Source: CAZBXD01 sp965216395
GTDB lineage: Bacteria > Pseudomonadota > Alphaproteobacteria > Micavibrionales > SZUA-601
NCBI GenBank assembly: GCA_965216395.1
Contig: OZ244156.1
Coordinates: 62,001-126,000 of the forward strand
Length of the DNA stretch: 64,000 nt
Direction: 5' to 3'
The notes beneath the pieces were generated by a model. The model saw only the letters and a list, made by a program, of their open reading frames with translations. It did no database searches and was not told the DNA's origin. Position 1 is the first letter of the stretch. Every line of letters starts with the position of its first letter. Shown piece after piece: positions 42,217 to 51,700 of this stretch. The translations under genes and the position numbers were made by a program.

Positions 42217-43886
42217 CTCTTATCTTTTTCTTCTGCTAAAATATCTTTGCGTGAGAGTTTTCCGACCATCGTTTTGGGTAAGGGTTGATCGCGGAATTCA
42301 ACAATTTTAGGGCGCTCCATCGGAGAGAGGTGTTTTTTCAAGAATTCATTGAGTTCCTCTTTAGTCAGACTTTTTCCATCATGCAATTTGATCCATACTT
42401 TAACCGTTTCACCGCGGTATTTATCGGGTATTCCAGCACAGATACATTCTTCAACCGCCGGATGTTTATAAATAGCCTCCTCAACATTGCGGGGATAAAT
42501 ATTATATCCACCCGCAATAATCAAATCTTTAATCCGATCAACGATGAAGACATAGCCTTGTTCATCGATATAGCCAACATCACCAGTATGGAGGCAACCA
42601 TTTTTGATGGTTTCTTTGGTCTCTTTGCCTTTATTATAATATCCCTTCATGACTTGTGGACCCCGAATACAAATTTCGCCTTTTTCACCTTGGGGTAAAA
42701 TGGTTTTTCCATCTTCGGTTGAAATAATATCAATGATTGTTCCGGGTAAGGGTAAACCAATCGATCCCGCCTTATTTGCCCCAACGGGTGGATTACATGT
42801 CGCCACAGGGGCGCTTTCTGTTAAACCGTATCCTTCGACCAATCGACACCCTGTGGCTTTTTCAAAATTAATCCTCGCATCTTCGGGCAAAGGCGCGCCG
42901 CCAGAAATACAAAATTTAATGGATGATAGATCAAATTTTTGCCGATGTTTATGATTACTGATCGCGGTATAGATGGTGGGCACAGCTGAAAAAACAGTGG
43001 GTTTTTGTTTGTCGATTATTTTCATCGTATCATTAAGATCAAACTTCGGCATGGCCAAGATTTTACCGCCGATAGTCACAGCAAAATTTAAAATCGCCGT
43101 CATCGCAAAAACATGAAAAAATGGCAAAATGGCTAGAAAGCTTTCCTCGCCATCGACCAGATTATACCCCCATAAACGGGCCTGCATGGCATTAATGCTA
43201 ATATTGCTGTGGGTGAGCATCGCGCCTTTAGGGACGCCGGTGGTACCACCCGTATATTGCAATAAGGCAATATCTTCGTCAGGATGGATTGTAACTGCAT
43301 CAAATTGACCATCATTTTCGACTAAATCATCATAAAAAATAATCTGTTCACTTTGATCAATATGGGCAACCTCTTTACGTTTGATCACGGGATAAAGCAA
43401 ATTTTTCGGGAAAGGTAAAATGGCCGTCATCGGGCAGATGATAATTTTTTTTAACCGTGTTTCATCCAACATTGGAAGCAGTTTTTCATAGAGAAGTTTG
43501 ACATCTAATGTTACGATAAAATCCGTATCGCTATCAGTAATTTGGTGTTTAACCTCGTTATGAGAATAAAGCGGGTTAAAATTGACCAAAGTTGCACCGG
43601 TTTTCAACGCACCGTAATAAAAGATTGGGTAATAGGTGCAATTAGGTAAGAAAAGTCCCAATTTCACCCCCGGACCAACCCCCATCTTTTGCAAACCTGT
43701 TGCAACTTTATCGCTTAGCTTTAAAAGTTCGGCATAAGATGTTTGGGCACCTAAAAAATCGATGGCGGTATGTTGTGGAAATTTATGAGCCGTATCGGCC
43801 AAAATTTGATAAACGGGTTTACCAACTAATTGCGTATGCCAATCAATTTCATCGGGGTAATGTTGTAAATTAGGGATTTCGTTCAT
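42213..43886 (-). CDS. fadD: Long-chain fatty acid-CoA ligase
   Basis: 557 residues, adenylate-forming enzyme. P-loop-like LLQYTGGTTGVPKGAMLTHSN, the VEGYGLTESAPV block, the YLHTGDVGYIDEQGYVFIVDRIKDLI signature and the catalytic Lys in KTMVGKLSRKDI near the C-terminus. The presence of SAVPTIYTAI fits FadD-type ligases. Activates fatty acids with ATP and CoA. Divergent from rnhA. Confidence 0.9.
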   Translation of the reverse strand: MNEIPNLQHYPDEIDWHTQLVGKPVYQILADTAHKFPQHTAIDFLGAQTSYAELLKLSDKVATGLQKMGVGPGVKLGLFLPNCTYYPIFYYGALKTGATLVNFNPLYSHNEVKHQITDSDTDFIVTLDVKLLYEKLLPMLDETRLKKIIICPMTAILPFPKNLLYPVIKRKEVAHIDQSEQIIFYDDLVENDGQFDAVTIHPDEDIALLQYTGGTTGVPKGAMLTHSNISINAMQARLWGYNLVDGEESFLAILPFFHVFAMTAILNFAVTIGGKILAMPKFDLNDTMKIIDKQKPTVFSAVPTIYTAISNHKHRQKFDLSSIKFCISGGAPLPEDARINFEKATGCRLVEGYGLTESAPVATCNPPVGANKAGSIGLPLPGTIIDIISTEDGKTILPQGEKGEICIRGPQVMKGYYNKGKETKETIKNGCLHTGDVGYIDEQGYVFIVDRIKDLIIAGGYNIYPRNVEEAIYKHPAVEECICAGIPDKYRGETVKVWIKLHDGKSLTKEELNEFLKKHLSPMERPKIVEFRDQPLPKTMVGKLSRKDILAEEKDKS

Positions 43887-43978
43887 CAGTCATTCCTTAT
43901 GTGATCAGTATGCGTTGATTTAAACAGTATAGTGTGTAAAATCCTTTTAAATTCTAAATACTGTGAAAATATTTTTTA

Positions 43979-44422
43979 ATGACAGAAAAAATCATAAAAC
44001 TCTATACCGATGGCGCATGTTCGGGAAACCCGGGCCCGGGTGGCTGGGGTGCGATTTTACAATGGAACGGTCATGAAAAAGAATTATCGGGTCATGCATT
44101 GGATACAACCAATAATCGCATGGAAATGATGGCGGTTATCGAAGGGTTGAATACAATAAAAAAACCATCTCATGTTGCTGTTTACACCGACAGCAAATAT
44201 GTCATGGATGGTGTGACACAATGGTTGGAGGGTTGGAAGACGAGGGGGTGGAAAACGGCGGCTAAAAAACCCGTTAAAAATCAAGATTTATGGCAGTGTA
44301 TCGACCAAGCAATTGCCCGTCATCGCATTGATTGGCATTGGGTCAAAGGTCATGCGGGTCATGAAATGAATGAGCGTGCCGACCAATTAGCTGTTGCAGC
44401 GCGAGAAAAAATTCATTCTTGA
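43979..44422 (+). CDS. rnhA: Ribonuclease HI
   Basis: 147 residues, normal size. Degrades RNA in RNA-DNA hybrids. Catalytic acids are in YTDGACSGNPGPGGW, NRMEMMAVIEGL, YTDSKYVMDG and WVKGHAGHEMNERADQLA. Short AT-rich gap before it is shared with divergent fadD. Confidence 0.96.
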   Translation: MTEKIIKLYTDGACSGNPGPGGWGAILQWNGHEKELSGHALDTTNNRMEMMAVIEGLNTIKKPSHVAVYTDSKYVMDGVTQWLEGWKTRGWKTAAKKPVKNQDLWQCIDQAIARHRIDWHWVKGHAGHEMNERADQLAVAAREKIHS

Positions 44423-44450
44423 AAATATTCGCATTTTCTTATGAAATAAC

Positions 44451-44479
44451 TTGACATAATCAGATAATTTAGTTAAAAT
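44451..44479 (+). promoter_or_regulatory. Near-perfect sigma-70 promoter
   Basis: TTGACA (44451-44456) continuing as TTGACATAAT, 17 bases, TAAAAT (44474-44479). A second TTGACA (44503-44508) follows, with a weak -10 in TTAAATTTAATA (44523-44534). Both lie before the gene at 44563. Confidence 0.7.
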
Positions 44480-44562
44480 TTTATATAGTTATTTACTTTT
44501 TGTTGACACATTCAGTATTAAGTTAAATTTAATAAAAAGTTTACAAGGGTTATAAAACGATC

Positions 44563-44937
44563 ATGTCTGCGACATATACAATGCCAATTCCGCCCCAAGA
44601 AGGTAGTCTCGCATCAACCTATTATCAAAATTTTGTTTATGAGATGAATCGTGTCTCTGTGAAAAAAACGGCTGATCGCATCAGACAAGCGATAGAACGC
44701 ACTGCGGTGGCATGCGATACCAGCCCGTCTTATATTGCCCGTATTTTAGTGGAACATGGTTTACGCGCGCCACGCCATGTCTTCCCCAAAGAATTTGTTT
44801 CTTTCATCGATGATCGGAACAAGGTTATTGAACGCCTTGGTCTTCCGCTTGACGTTGAAATCACTGAACTAGCCCAATTTTGGGCCGGTAGTGTGGGTGT
44901 TTCGGCACCCACGACCAAGGTTGTGGAGGCTGCTTAA
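44563..44937 (+). CDS. Orphan protein, possible helix-turn-helix
   Basis: 124 residues, not recognised. The centre (KTADRIRQAIERTAVACDTSPSYIARILVEHG) could be a helix-turn-helix (SPSYIARIL as recognition part), but this is a guess. Unlike most orphans here it is not AT-rich and uses codons like the housekeeping genes. Two tandem promoters precede it and a strong terminator follows, so it is a single-gene, probably well expressed unit. Confidence 0.72.
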   Translation: MSATYTMPIPPQEGSLASTYYQNFVYEMNRVSVKKTADRIRQAIERTAVACDTSPSYIARILVEHGLRAPRHVFPKEFVSFIDDRNKVIERLGLPLDVEITELAQFWAGSVGVSAPTTKVVEAA

Positions 44938-45001
44938 CGAGAGAGGTAGCTTTTATACTTGGTTTTTCTCCTAAAATCCTCACACATGAAAATGTGACTT
45001 A

Positions 45002-45027
45002 CGGCTCCTTCGGGAGCCGTTTTTTTT
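45002..45027 (+). terminator. Strong intrinsic terminator
   Basis: CGGCTCC-TTCG-GGAGCCG (7-base stem with a stable TTCG loop) followed by eight T. Ends the 124-residue orphan unit and lies directly before the promoter of the next gene. Confidence 0.93.
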
Positions 45028-45044
45028 ATAAAATAGAAAATATA

Positions 45045-45086
45045 TTGACATAATGAGTAAATATGATTTATAAGATAATCATATTT
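45045..45086 (+). promoter_or_regulatory. Promoter with overlapping inverted repeat
   Basis: TTGACA (45045-45050, as TTGACATAAT), 17 bases, TTATAA (45068-45073). The repeat AAATATGAT (45059-45067) / ATCATATTT (45078-45086) brackets the -10, as an operator would. Confidence 0.6.
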
Positions 45087-45105
45087 TCTAAAAAAAGAGG
45101 TTTTG

Positions 45106-45639
45106 ATGTCTAATTTACCCTATAGCGTTTTAACCAACCGCTATGATTTTGCCACTCTATCTATTTACGTAGACCATAATATAAAAGATCAACAGGTTAT
45201 TTTAAAGAAACAAGATTGGGACGATCTGTTTGAGCCCATATTTCGTCTTGCTTCACAAGATGAATGTAGTACGGAGCTTGAAATACACACGCCTTCTGTT
45301 TTGATGGATATGCGTGATGCAAAGATTGGGATCAAAGAAAGTGATATGCTTTGGCGTTTTGGCGAAAATAAGCTGTCTACTATTGCAACTATGAATCCAG
45401 AAGGTCATGTTAAAATTCCCGAGGATGTATTTGAAATACTTCTAGATTCGGCGCATGTTCTTATAAGAAGTGCCTCTATTCTGGGTACTAAACAGGAAAA
45501 ACAACAGGCTGAAAATTGGTTGATTAAAGCCAATGCTGAATATAAACGTAACACCGTAAGTAGATTTTTCGGTCACAACAAAGCATTTGCGAATACGGTG
45601 CAATCGGCTCAGCAAAAAAGATTGGCACTACATTCATAA
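45106..45639 (+). CDS. Orphan protein
   Basis: 177 residues from ATG 45106 with AGAGG at 45096-45100. Not recognised. Mixed alpha/beta composition, no signal peptide or membrane segment; the last 45 residues (QAENWLIKANAEYKRNTVS...) are basic and helical. Own promoter with an inverted repeat over the -10. 40 bases before pcrA/uvrD, same strand. Confidence 0.7.
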   Translation: MSNLPYSVLTNRYDFATLSIYVDHNIKDQQVILKKQDWDDLFEPIFRLASQDECSTELEIHTPSVLMDMRDAKIGIKESDMLWRFGENKLSTIATMNPEGHVKIPEDVFEILLDSAHVLIRSASILGTKQEKQQAENWLIKANAEYKRNTVSRFFGHNKAFANTVQSAQQKRLALHS

Positions 45640-45679
45640 ACACATTGCTCTGCACCAATAAATTGATTAGATTGGTGGC

Positions 45680-47953
45680 ATGCAACAAGAACAAAACAAA
45701 AACATAACTTCGCTCCCTCCTTATTTATCGGCGCTCAATCCGGCGCAAAGAAAGGCGGTACAGGCCATTGATGGGCCTGTTTTGGTTTTGGCTGGCGCCG
45801 GCACGGGGAAAACGCGTGCTTTAACCACACGTTTGGGACATATACTCGCCACGCAACAGGCTGTGCCTGGGCAAATTTTATGTGTTACTTTCACGAATAA
45901 AGCGGCGCGGGAAATGAAAGATCGTGTATCCACAATTCTTGGGGACATTAATGTTGAAGGTTGGTGGTTGGGTACATTTCATTCCTTATCGGCGCGGATG
46001 CTCAGACGGCATAGTGATTTGGTTGGCATTAAATCAAGTTTCACAATTTTAGATAGTGATGATCAATTACGTCTGGTTAAGCAAATTATGCAGGCTAATA
46101 ATATTGACACAAAAGCAACCAATCCAAAAATTGTCCAATCCATGATTGATCGGTGGAAAAATCAGGCTTTAACACCACAGGCGATTGGTCATATTGGCTA
46201 TAACCAAAAAGGGGTTAACAACATTTCTTTAAACATGTTGGTGAATTTATATGGTCAATACCAAGATCGTCTTAAAACGCTTAATGCGTGTGATTTCGGT
46301 GACCTTCTTCTCCATATGATTACGATCTTTCGTGATACAGGTAACGGTGTTTTAGATCAATATCATGCGCGTTTTCGTTATGTGATGGTTGATGAGTATC
46401 AAGATACCAATCAAGCACAATATCAATGGTTACGTCTTTTGGCTCAAAAACATAAAAATATTTGTTGTGTTGGGGATGATGACCAATCCATTTATGGGTG
46501 GCGCGGCGCTGAAGTGGGGAATATTTTGAAATTTGAAAAGGATTTTCCTGGCGCAAAAGTGATCCGCTTGGAGCAGAATTATCGTTCAACCCCCCATATA
46601 TTGGGCGCGGCGAATGGTCTTATTGCCAAAAACCGTGACCGTTTAGGTAAGGATTTATGGACAGATTTAGATACGGGTGACAAAATCAAAATTGACGGTG
46701 TTTGGGATGGTGACGCCGAAGCGCGTCTGATTTGTGACAAAATTGAAAATCATCAACGCAAGGGTACATCACTCGAAGAAATGGCTATTTTAGTGCGTGC
46801 CTCATCACAAATGCGTAGCTTTGAAGAACGGTTTAATACAACGGGTATTCAATATCGGGTTATTGGTGGCCCGCGTTTTTATGAACGTCGTGAAATTCGT
46901 GACGCGATTGCGTATTTACGTGTTATGGCACAACCAGATGATGATTTAGCATTGGAGCGGATTATTAATGTCCCGAAACGTGGGATTGGTAAAAAAGGTT
47001 TGCAAACCTTACATACGGCGGCGCGTGCCATGAATGTGTCTTTATATGTAGCGATTGAACGATTGATTGAAACGGATGAATTATCATCAAAGTTGCGCAC
47101 AACGCTCAAATCTTTGATTTTTGATTTTAACCGGTGGCGTTCCATGATTGACAACGAAGATCATGCTGAACTAGCTGGCATGGTTTTGGATGAGTCGGGT
47201 TATACAAAAATGTGGCAGGATGATAAGGCACCCGATGCACCTGGACGCCTTGATAATTTAAAAGAATTTATCAATGCCATGTCTGAGTTTGAAAATTTGG
47301 CTGGATTTTTAGAACATATTTCTCTGGTCATGGAAAGCCAACAGAACCATGACGGCGAGAAAGTCACGCTTATGACACTTCATGGTGCCAAAGGGTTGGA
47401 ATTTGATATTGTTTTCTTGCCTGGATGGGAAGAAGGGTTGTTTCCTTCGCAACGTTCGATGGATGAAAATGGTACAGATGGATTAGAAGAAGAACGGCGT
47501 CTTGCCTATGTCGGTATTACACGCGCCCGTCAGAAAGCCTTTATTTGTCATGCGGCCAATCGCCGTACCTACGGAAAGTGGATGAGTACAATCCCATCGC
47601 GTTTTATTGCTGAACTGCCCAAAGAACACATTGAAATGGGGCAGAGCATCAGTGGGTCGATGAATGCCAATATGGGTGGGCTTGAGAATTTTGCCAAAAC
47701 CCAGCATTGGGGTCAAAAAAAGAGTTTTCAACGCCATAGACCTCCGACAATTGAAGGAACGGCAGAAATTTATACACAACGAACCAGTGCGCAAGGTTTT
47801 AAAAAAGGGGCGCGGGTTTTTCACCAGAAATTCGGTTATGGTCGGGTTAATTCTGTTGATGGAGATAAATTAGAAATTATCTTTGACAAGGCTGGTTTTA
47901 AAAAAGTGATTGATCGTTTTGTTGTACCCGCCGATCAAGCTGGAGCTTTCTAA
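45680..47953 (+). CDS. ATP-dependent DNA helicase, UvrD/PcrA type
   Basis: 757 residues. Superfamily 1 helicase moving 3' to 5'. LSALNPAQRKAVQAIDGPVLVLAGAGTGKTRALTTR holds the Q-motif and Walker A; then FTNKAAREMKDRV, VDEYQDTNQAQYQWL (Walker B), GDDDQSIYGWRGA, LEQNYRST, MTLHGAKGLEFDIVFLPGWEEGLFP and AYVGITRARQ. The C-terminus ends in a Tudor-like domain (GARVFHQKFGYGRVNSVDGDKLEI). DNA repair and replication. prmA starts at the next base. Confidence 0.96.
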   Translation: MQQEQNKNITSLPPYLSALNPAQRKAVQAIDGPVLVLAGAGTGKTRALTTRLGHILATQQAVPGQILCVTFTNKAAREMKDRVSTILGDINVEGWWLGTFHSLSARMLRRHSDLVGIKSSFTILDSDDQLRLVKQIMQANNIDTKATNPKIVQSMIDRWKNQALTPQAIGHIGYNQKGVNNISLNMLVNLYGQYQDRLKTLNACDFGDLLLHMITIFRDTGNGVLDQYHARFRYVMVDEYQDTNQAQYQWLRLLAQKHKNICCVGDDDQSIYGWRGAEVGNILKFEKDFPGAKVIRLEQNYRSTPHILGAANGLIAKNRDRLGKDLWTDLDTGDKIKIDGVWDGDAEARLICDKIENHQRKGTSLEEMAILVRASSQMRSFEERFNTTGIQYRVIGGPRFYERREIRDAIAYLRVMAQPDDDLALERIINVPKRGIGKKGLQTLHTAARAMNVSLYVAIERLIETDELSSKLRTTLKSLIFDFNRWRSMIDNEDHAELAGMVLDESGYTKMWQDDKAPDAPGRLDNLKEFINAMSEFENLAGFLEHISLVMESQQNHDGEKVTLMTLHGAKGLEFDIVFLPGWEEGLFPSQRSMDENGTDGLEEERRLAYVGITRARQKAFICHAANRRTYGKWMSTIPSRFIAELPKEHIEMGQSISGSMNANMGGLENFAKTQHWGQKKSFQRHRPPTIEGTAEIYTQRTSAQGFKKGARVFHQKFGYGRVNSVDGDKLEIIFDKAGFKKVIDRFVVPADQAGAF

Positions 47954-48853
47954 ATGACAGAAATTAATTCTGGAAAGATTTTTAAAGCGCATTTTATTCT
48001 CACAGAACAAGATGTTGAAAAATTAAAAACTCATTTGTGGGCGCGATTTGAAAATGTTTCTCTCTATAATCGTGAAAATGATCAAAACACATATCACGTT
48101 GAAATTATATATGAAGGACCAGTTAATAAATCTGTTATAGAAGGGCAAATATTGGAGATATGTCAGATTGTTGAGTGTCAAAAACCAGTCGTAAATTTTT
48201 CAGAAGTTTCCAATATGAATTGGTTGCAACATGTCTACCAATCTTTTGATCCCATTCAAGCAGGGCGGTTTTGTATTTATGATCACAACGATAAAAAGCC
48301 GCATCATCAAGATGGTATTATGATTTCGATTGATGCCTCCACCGCATTTGGCAGCGGTGAACATGGTACAACAAAGGGTTGTTTGCTGGCGCTGGATGAT
48401 TTGTTGAACCAGGAAAAGAAATCAAACTTTCAAAAGGTTTTAGATATGGGATGTGGCTCTGGTGTTTTAGCCATTGCAATGGCTAAAACGATACAAGGTC
48501 AGATTTACGGTGTTGATCATGATGTGGAAGCGATCCGTGTTGCGGGACAAAATTGTTACAATAACCGTGTTTCTAATAATGTGAGTTTGGAATCTGCCAA
48601 TGGATTTCAAGCCAAAATTGTCAGAGAAAACCAACCCTTTGATTTAATCATGGCCAATATTTTATATCAACCATTAGTGGATATGGTTGTTGATATGAAA
48701 CGATCAATTCATCAGAATGGTTTACTTATTCTATCGGGTATCTTACAAACACAAGCTGATCATATGATTCAAACTTATCAAAAGCATGGTTTTAATCTGT
48801 TGAAAAAATACCCGATTGATGAATGGCAGACCGTGTTACTGAGGAAAAATTAA
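47954..48853 (+). CDS. prmA: Ribosomal protein L11 methyltransferase
   Basis: 299 residues. SAM-dependent methylation of L11. IDASTAFGSGEHGTTKGCLLAL before the SAM-binding motif VLDMGCGSGVLAIAMAK, then FDLIMANILYQPLVDM (NPPF-like active site) are PrmA hallmarks. Starts immediately after the helicase gene and ends 2 bases before the aminopeptidase, so all three are likely one unit. Confidence 0.94.
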   Translation: MTEINSGKIFKAHFILTEQDVEKLKTHLWARFENVSLYNRENDQNTYHVEIIYEGPVNKSVIEGQILEICQIVECQKPVVNFSEVSNMNWLQHVYQSFDPIQAGRFCIYDHNDKKPHHQDGIMISIDASTAFGSGEHGTTKGCLLALDDLLNQEKKSNFQKVLDMGCGSGVLAIAMAKTIQGQIYGVDHDVEAIRVAGQNCYNNRVSNNVSLESANGFQAKIVRENQPFDLIMANILYQPLVDMVVDMKRSIHQNGLLILSGILQTQADHMIQTYQKHGFNLLKKYPIDEWQTVLLRKN

Positions 48854-48855
48854 TT

Positions 48856-50616
48856 ATGACGAAAATTGAAAAATTACACGAATGGCTTGATCAACATGGA
48901 TATGATGCTTTTTTAGTGCCCCGTGCCGATCAATTCCAAGGCGAATTTGTGGCCCCATGTGATGAAAGATTGTTATGGCTCACCGGTTTTACTGGCTCGG
49001 CCGGTATGGCGGTTATTTTGAAAGAACAATCAGCCCTTTTTGTTGATAGCCGTTACACGATCCAAGCACCAGAAGAGGTCGATACCCATATTTTTGAAAT
49101 TTGCAACATACCCCAAACACATCCAATAAAATGGCTTAAAAAGAATTTGGTTGATTCTGGTGTGATTGCCTTTGATCCAAGATTACATACCTGGGCACAA
49201 ATTCGGGCCTATCAAAAGATCCTGCAAGAATCTGGTATCACTCTCAAAGAAGTTAAACAAAATCCTATTGATATTTTTTGGCCAGACAGACCAAAAAGAC
49301 AATCAAATCCTATTTGGCAACATGACTTAAAATACACAGGTAAGCGGGCAGAAGATAAAATATCTGATATAAAAACAGTTTTGCAAGAAAATAAAACGCA
49401 GGCTGTTTTAATCACCGATCCTGAATCAGTATCATGGCTTTTGAATATTCGGGGTTCAGATGCGCCCTGTACACCATTGGTTCATGCCTATGTTTGGCTT
49501 GATCACACCGGCGACAATTTTTTATTTATAGATCAGAAAAAACTCTCCCAATCGACTCAAAATTATTTTGATGAATTTATTCAAATATGTGATTTTGCAA
49601 ATTTAGAGAATAAGCTTAACGCTCTTTTAGCTAGAGATTTAACGCTACAAATCGATCCACAAAATTGCCCGTACCAGATTTATCAGCATGTTCATCAATT
49701 AAGTGTCAAAATTATTGAAAAAACAGACCCGTGTTTAATCCCCAAAGCCTGTAAAAATGATATTGAAATTAGTGCCGCACGCGATGCTCATAAAATTGAT
49801 GGTGTTGCCCTTGTTAAATTAATGCATTGGTTTGATACAAATTATCCCGCGGGTAATTTGGATGAATTGAAAGTCGTTGAAAAATTGTATCAATGTCGCA
49901 CAGAAAATGATCATTTCTTTCAAGATAGTTTTGAAACAATTGCTGGTTTCGCTTCTAACGGAGCGATTGTTCATTATGAGGCTGATGAAAAGAGTAACCT
50001 TTCTATTGAAGGGGATAACCTTCTTTTACTCGATAGCGGCGGGCAATATCCATCGGGCACAACCGACATTACGCGTATGCTACCTGTTGGTCAGCCAAGC
50101 CAAGAAATGGTTGATCGGACAACATTGGTGCTTAAGGGAATGATTGCCGTGACACAGGCACGCTTTCCTGTCGGCACGAAAGGGGCGGCTTTAGATACTT
50201 ATGCGCGTCATGCGCTATGGCAAGCAGGGCTCGATTATGGCCATGGGACGGGTCATGGTGTCGGCAGTTTTTTGAGTGTTCATGAAGGGCCGCACGGAAT
50301 TTATTCACGCTCTATGGTGGAATTAAAGCCGGGGATGATTCTTTCCAATGAACCAGGATATTATAAAGAAAATGCATATGGGATTCGTATTGAAAATTTA
50401 ATATTGGTTGTTGAAGATAAACAAGAACATGATGAAATATCGATGCTTGCCTTTGAAACACTTACCTTGGCGCCGATTGATCGACGTTTAGTTAATGACG
50501 CTTTGTTAACCGAAAATGAAAAACAGTGGCTGGAAGATTATCATCGTGATGTTTATCAAAAATTATCGGGTGATCTGTCAGATGAAATTTGTGCGTGGTT
50601 AAAAACAATTCTCTAA
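48856..50616 (+). CDS. M24 family aminopeptidase P
   Basis: 586 residues from ATG 48856 (GAGGA at 48841). An earlier start at 48823 would lie inside prmA. Large Xaa-Pro aminopeptidase with two creatinase-like N-terminal domains and a C-terminal pita-bread domain whose metal ligands are visible: LLLDSGGQYPSGTTDITRML (two Asp), GHGTGHGVGSFLSVHEGP (His), MILSNEPGYY (Glu) and IRIENLILV (Glu). Cuts X-Pro bonds. Third gene of the helicase-prmA-peptidase unit. Confidence 0.92.
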   Translation: MTKIEKLHEWLDQHGYDAFLVPRADQFQGEFVAPCDERLLWLTGFTGSAGMAVILKEQSALFVDSRYTIQAPEEVDTHIFEICNIPQTHPIKWLKKNLVDSGVIAFDPRLHTWAQIRAYQKILQESGITLKEVKQNPIDIFWPDRPKRQSNPIWQHDLKYTGKRAEDKISDIKTVLQENKTQAVLITDPESVSWLLNIRGSDAPCTPLVHAYVWLDHTGDNFLFIDQKKLSQSTQNYFDEFIQICDFANLENKLNALLARDLTLQIDPQNCPYQIYQHVHQLSVKIIEKTDPCLIPKACKNDIEISAARDAHKIDGVALVKLMHWFDTNYPAGNLDELKVVEKLYQCRTENDHFFQDSFETIAGFASNGAIVHYEADEKSNLSIEGDNLLLLDSGGQYPSGTTDITRMLPVGQPSQEMVDRTTLVLKGMIAVTQARFPVGTKGAALDTYARHALWQAGLDYGHGTGHGVGSFLSVHEGPHGIYSRSMVELKPGMILSNEPGYYKENAYGIRIENLILVVEDKQEHDEISMLAFETLTLAPIDRRLVNDALLTENEKQWLEDYHRDVYQKLSGDLSDEICAWLKTIL

Positions 50617-51321
50617 ATATTCAGGCAAGTCAGAAAATTTTTCTAAAGTCGTGTATTTTTTACTTTCTTGATCTTCTTCAGTAACGGTTTCATGAATCCA
50701 ATCAAAATGAGGACAAGGGATATGAATGGCTTGGCCCCCTAATTCGATAACGGGCAGGATATCGGATTTAAGCGAATTCCCAATCATCACAAAATGATCC
50801 AAATTAATATGATACTTTTTGATCACATCACGATAATGTGTGACATCTTTATCATACATGATCTCTAACCCATCGAAAAATTGTGCGAGGGGTGATTTCA
50901 TAAATTTTGGACGTTGTTCGCCTGGATGCCCTTTTGTGAGCGCAAGCAGGCGATATTTATCTTTTAATAGATTAAGCGTTTCAGGAACACCGTCATAGGG
51001 CGGTAAATCCAGATTCGCCAGTGTGTGAATTTTCGCATGTAAAAATTCAAGATCCGTTTTTGTCACAAAACCTTTCAATTCAACAATCACATCTATGGCA
51101 GCCCGTTCGATCATAATATAACCGACACCTTGATGTTTGATGCGGTTGCCCATATGGGATTCAAGTTGATGATATAATGTTTCTTTATCTTGTTTTTGAT
51201 TATGGTCTAATTGATCAATATAATCGATAATTTCGTATTTAACCTTCCGATAATGGTGATCTAATTGCCAGAGCGTATCATCACAATCAATACCTAAGGT
51301 GATTTGTTTTTGTCCATCCAT
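50599..51321 (-). CDS. HAD-superfamily hydrolase
   Basis: 240 residues. LGIDCDDTLWQLD is motif I with the nucleophilic Asp and the general-acid Asp; LLALTKGHPGEQ is motif II, and MIGNSLKSDILPVIELGG is motif III/IV. A large cap (residues 15-110) suggests a phosphatase of the haloacid dehalogenase type on a small metabolite; the substrate is unknown. Overlaps the peptidase gene by 18 bases on the other strand. Confidence 0.85.
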   Translation of the reverse strand: MDGQKQITLGIDCDDTLWQLDHHYRKVKYEIIDYIDQLDHNQKQDKETLYHQLESHMGNRIKHQGVGYIMIERAAIDVIVELKGFVTKTDLEFLHAKIHTLANLDLPPYDGVPETLNLLKDKYRLLALTKGHPGEQRPKFMKSPLAQFFDGLEIMYDKDVTHYRDVIKKYHINLDHFVMIGNSLKSDILPVIELGGQAIHIPCPHFDWIHETVTEEDQESKKYTTLEKFSDLPEYLENCF

Positions 51322-51349
51322 TCCGAAATCTTACATAAATTTGGGCAAT

Positions 51350-51387
51350 AAAAAAACCCACTCAATTTGTTCAGCGGGTTTTTTTGG
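51350..51387. terminator. Bidirectional terminator between rpsU and HAD gene
   Basis: AACCCACT / AGCGGGTT with a run of A on one side and T on the other. On the minus strand it follows rpsU and ends in TTTTTTT. Terminates rpsU. Confidence 0.75.
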
Positions 51388-51405
51388 AATTTATATTAAA
51401 TCAGA

Positions 51406-51621
51406 CTAAAATCCGTCGCGTTCACGGCGTTTTTTGTCTTCTTTACGTTGACGACGAACCGCATCATTTAAACGGCGGGCTCTAATCTCAGAAGGTTTTT
51501 CGAAATGTTTACGCTTTCTCAATTCCTTCATCGTACCAGCACGCATGCCCTTTTTTTTCAGGGCTTTGATGGCTTGTTCAACATCATTGTTGCGAACAAC
51601 TACCTCTACGATAGCTCTCAC
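51406..51621 (-). CDS. rpsU: 30S ribosomal protein S21
   Basis: 71 residues with a GTG start (51621); AAAGG lies 2-3 bases before it, unusually close. VEVVVRNNDVEQAIKALKKKGMRAGTMKELRKRKHFEKPSEIRARR is the S21 core; the C-terminus is very basic. A COQ9 gene lies divergently next to it, as is common in alphaproteobacteria. Confidence 0.94.
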   Translation of the reverse strand: MRAIVEVVVRNNDVEQAIKALKKKGMRAGTMKELRKRKHFEKPSEIRARRLNDAVRRQRKEDKKRRERDGF

Positions 51622-51700
51622 ATCCTTTCTATGTTAGTCTATTAAAAAATGCAGAGACAATCTCTGCATTGCATTCATTATAACGGGTTAAAGGTGTTTT

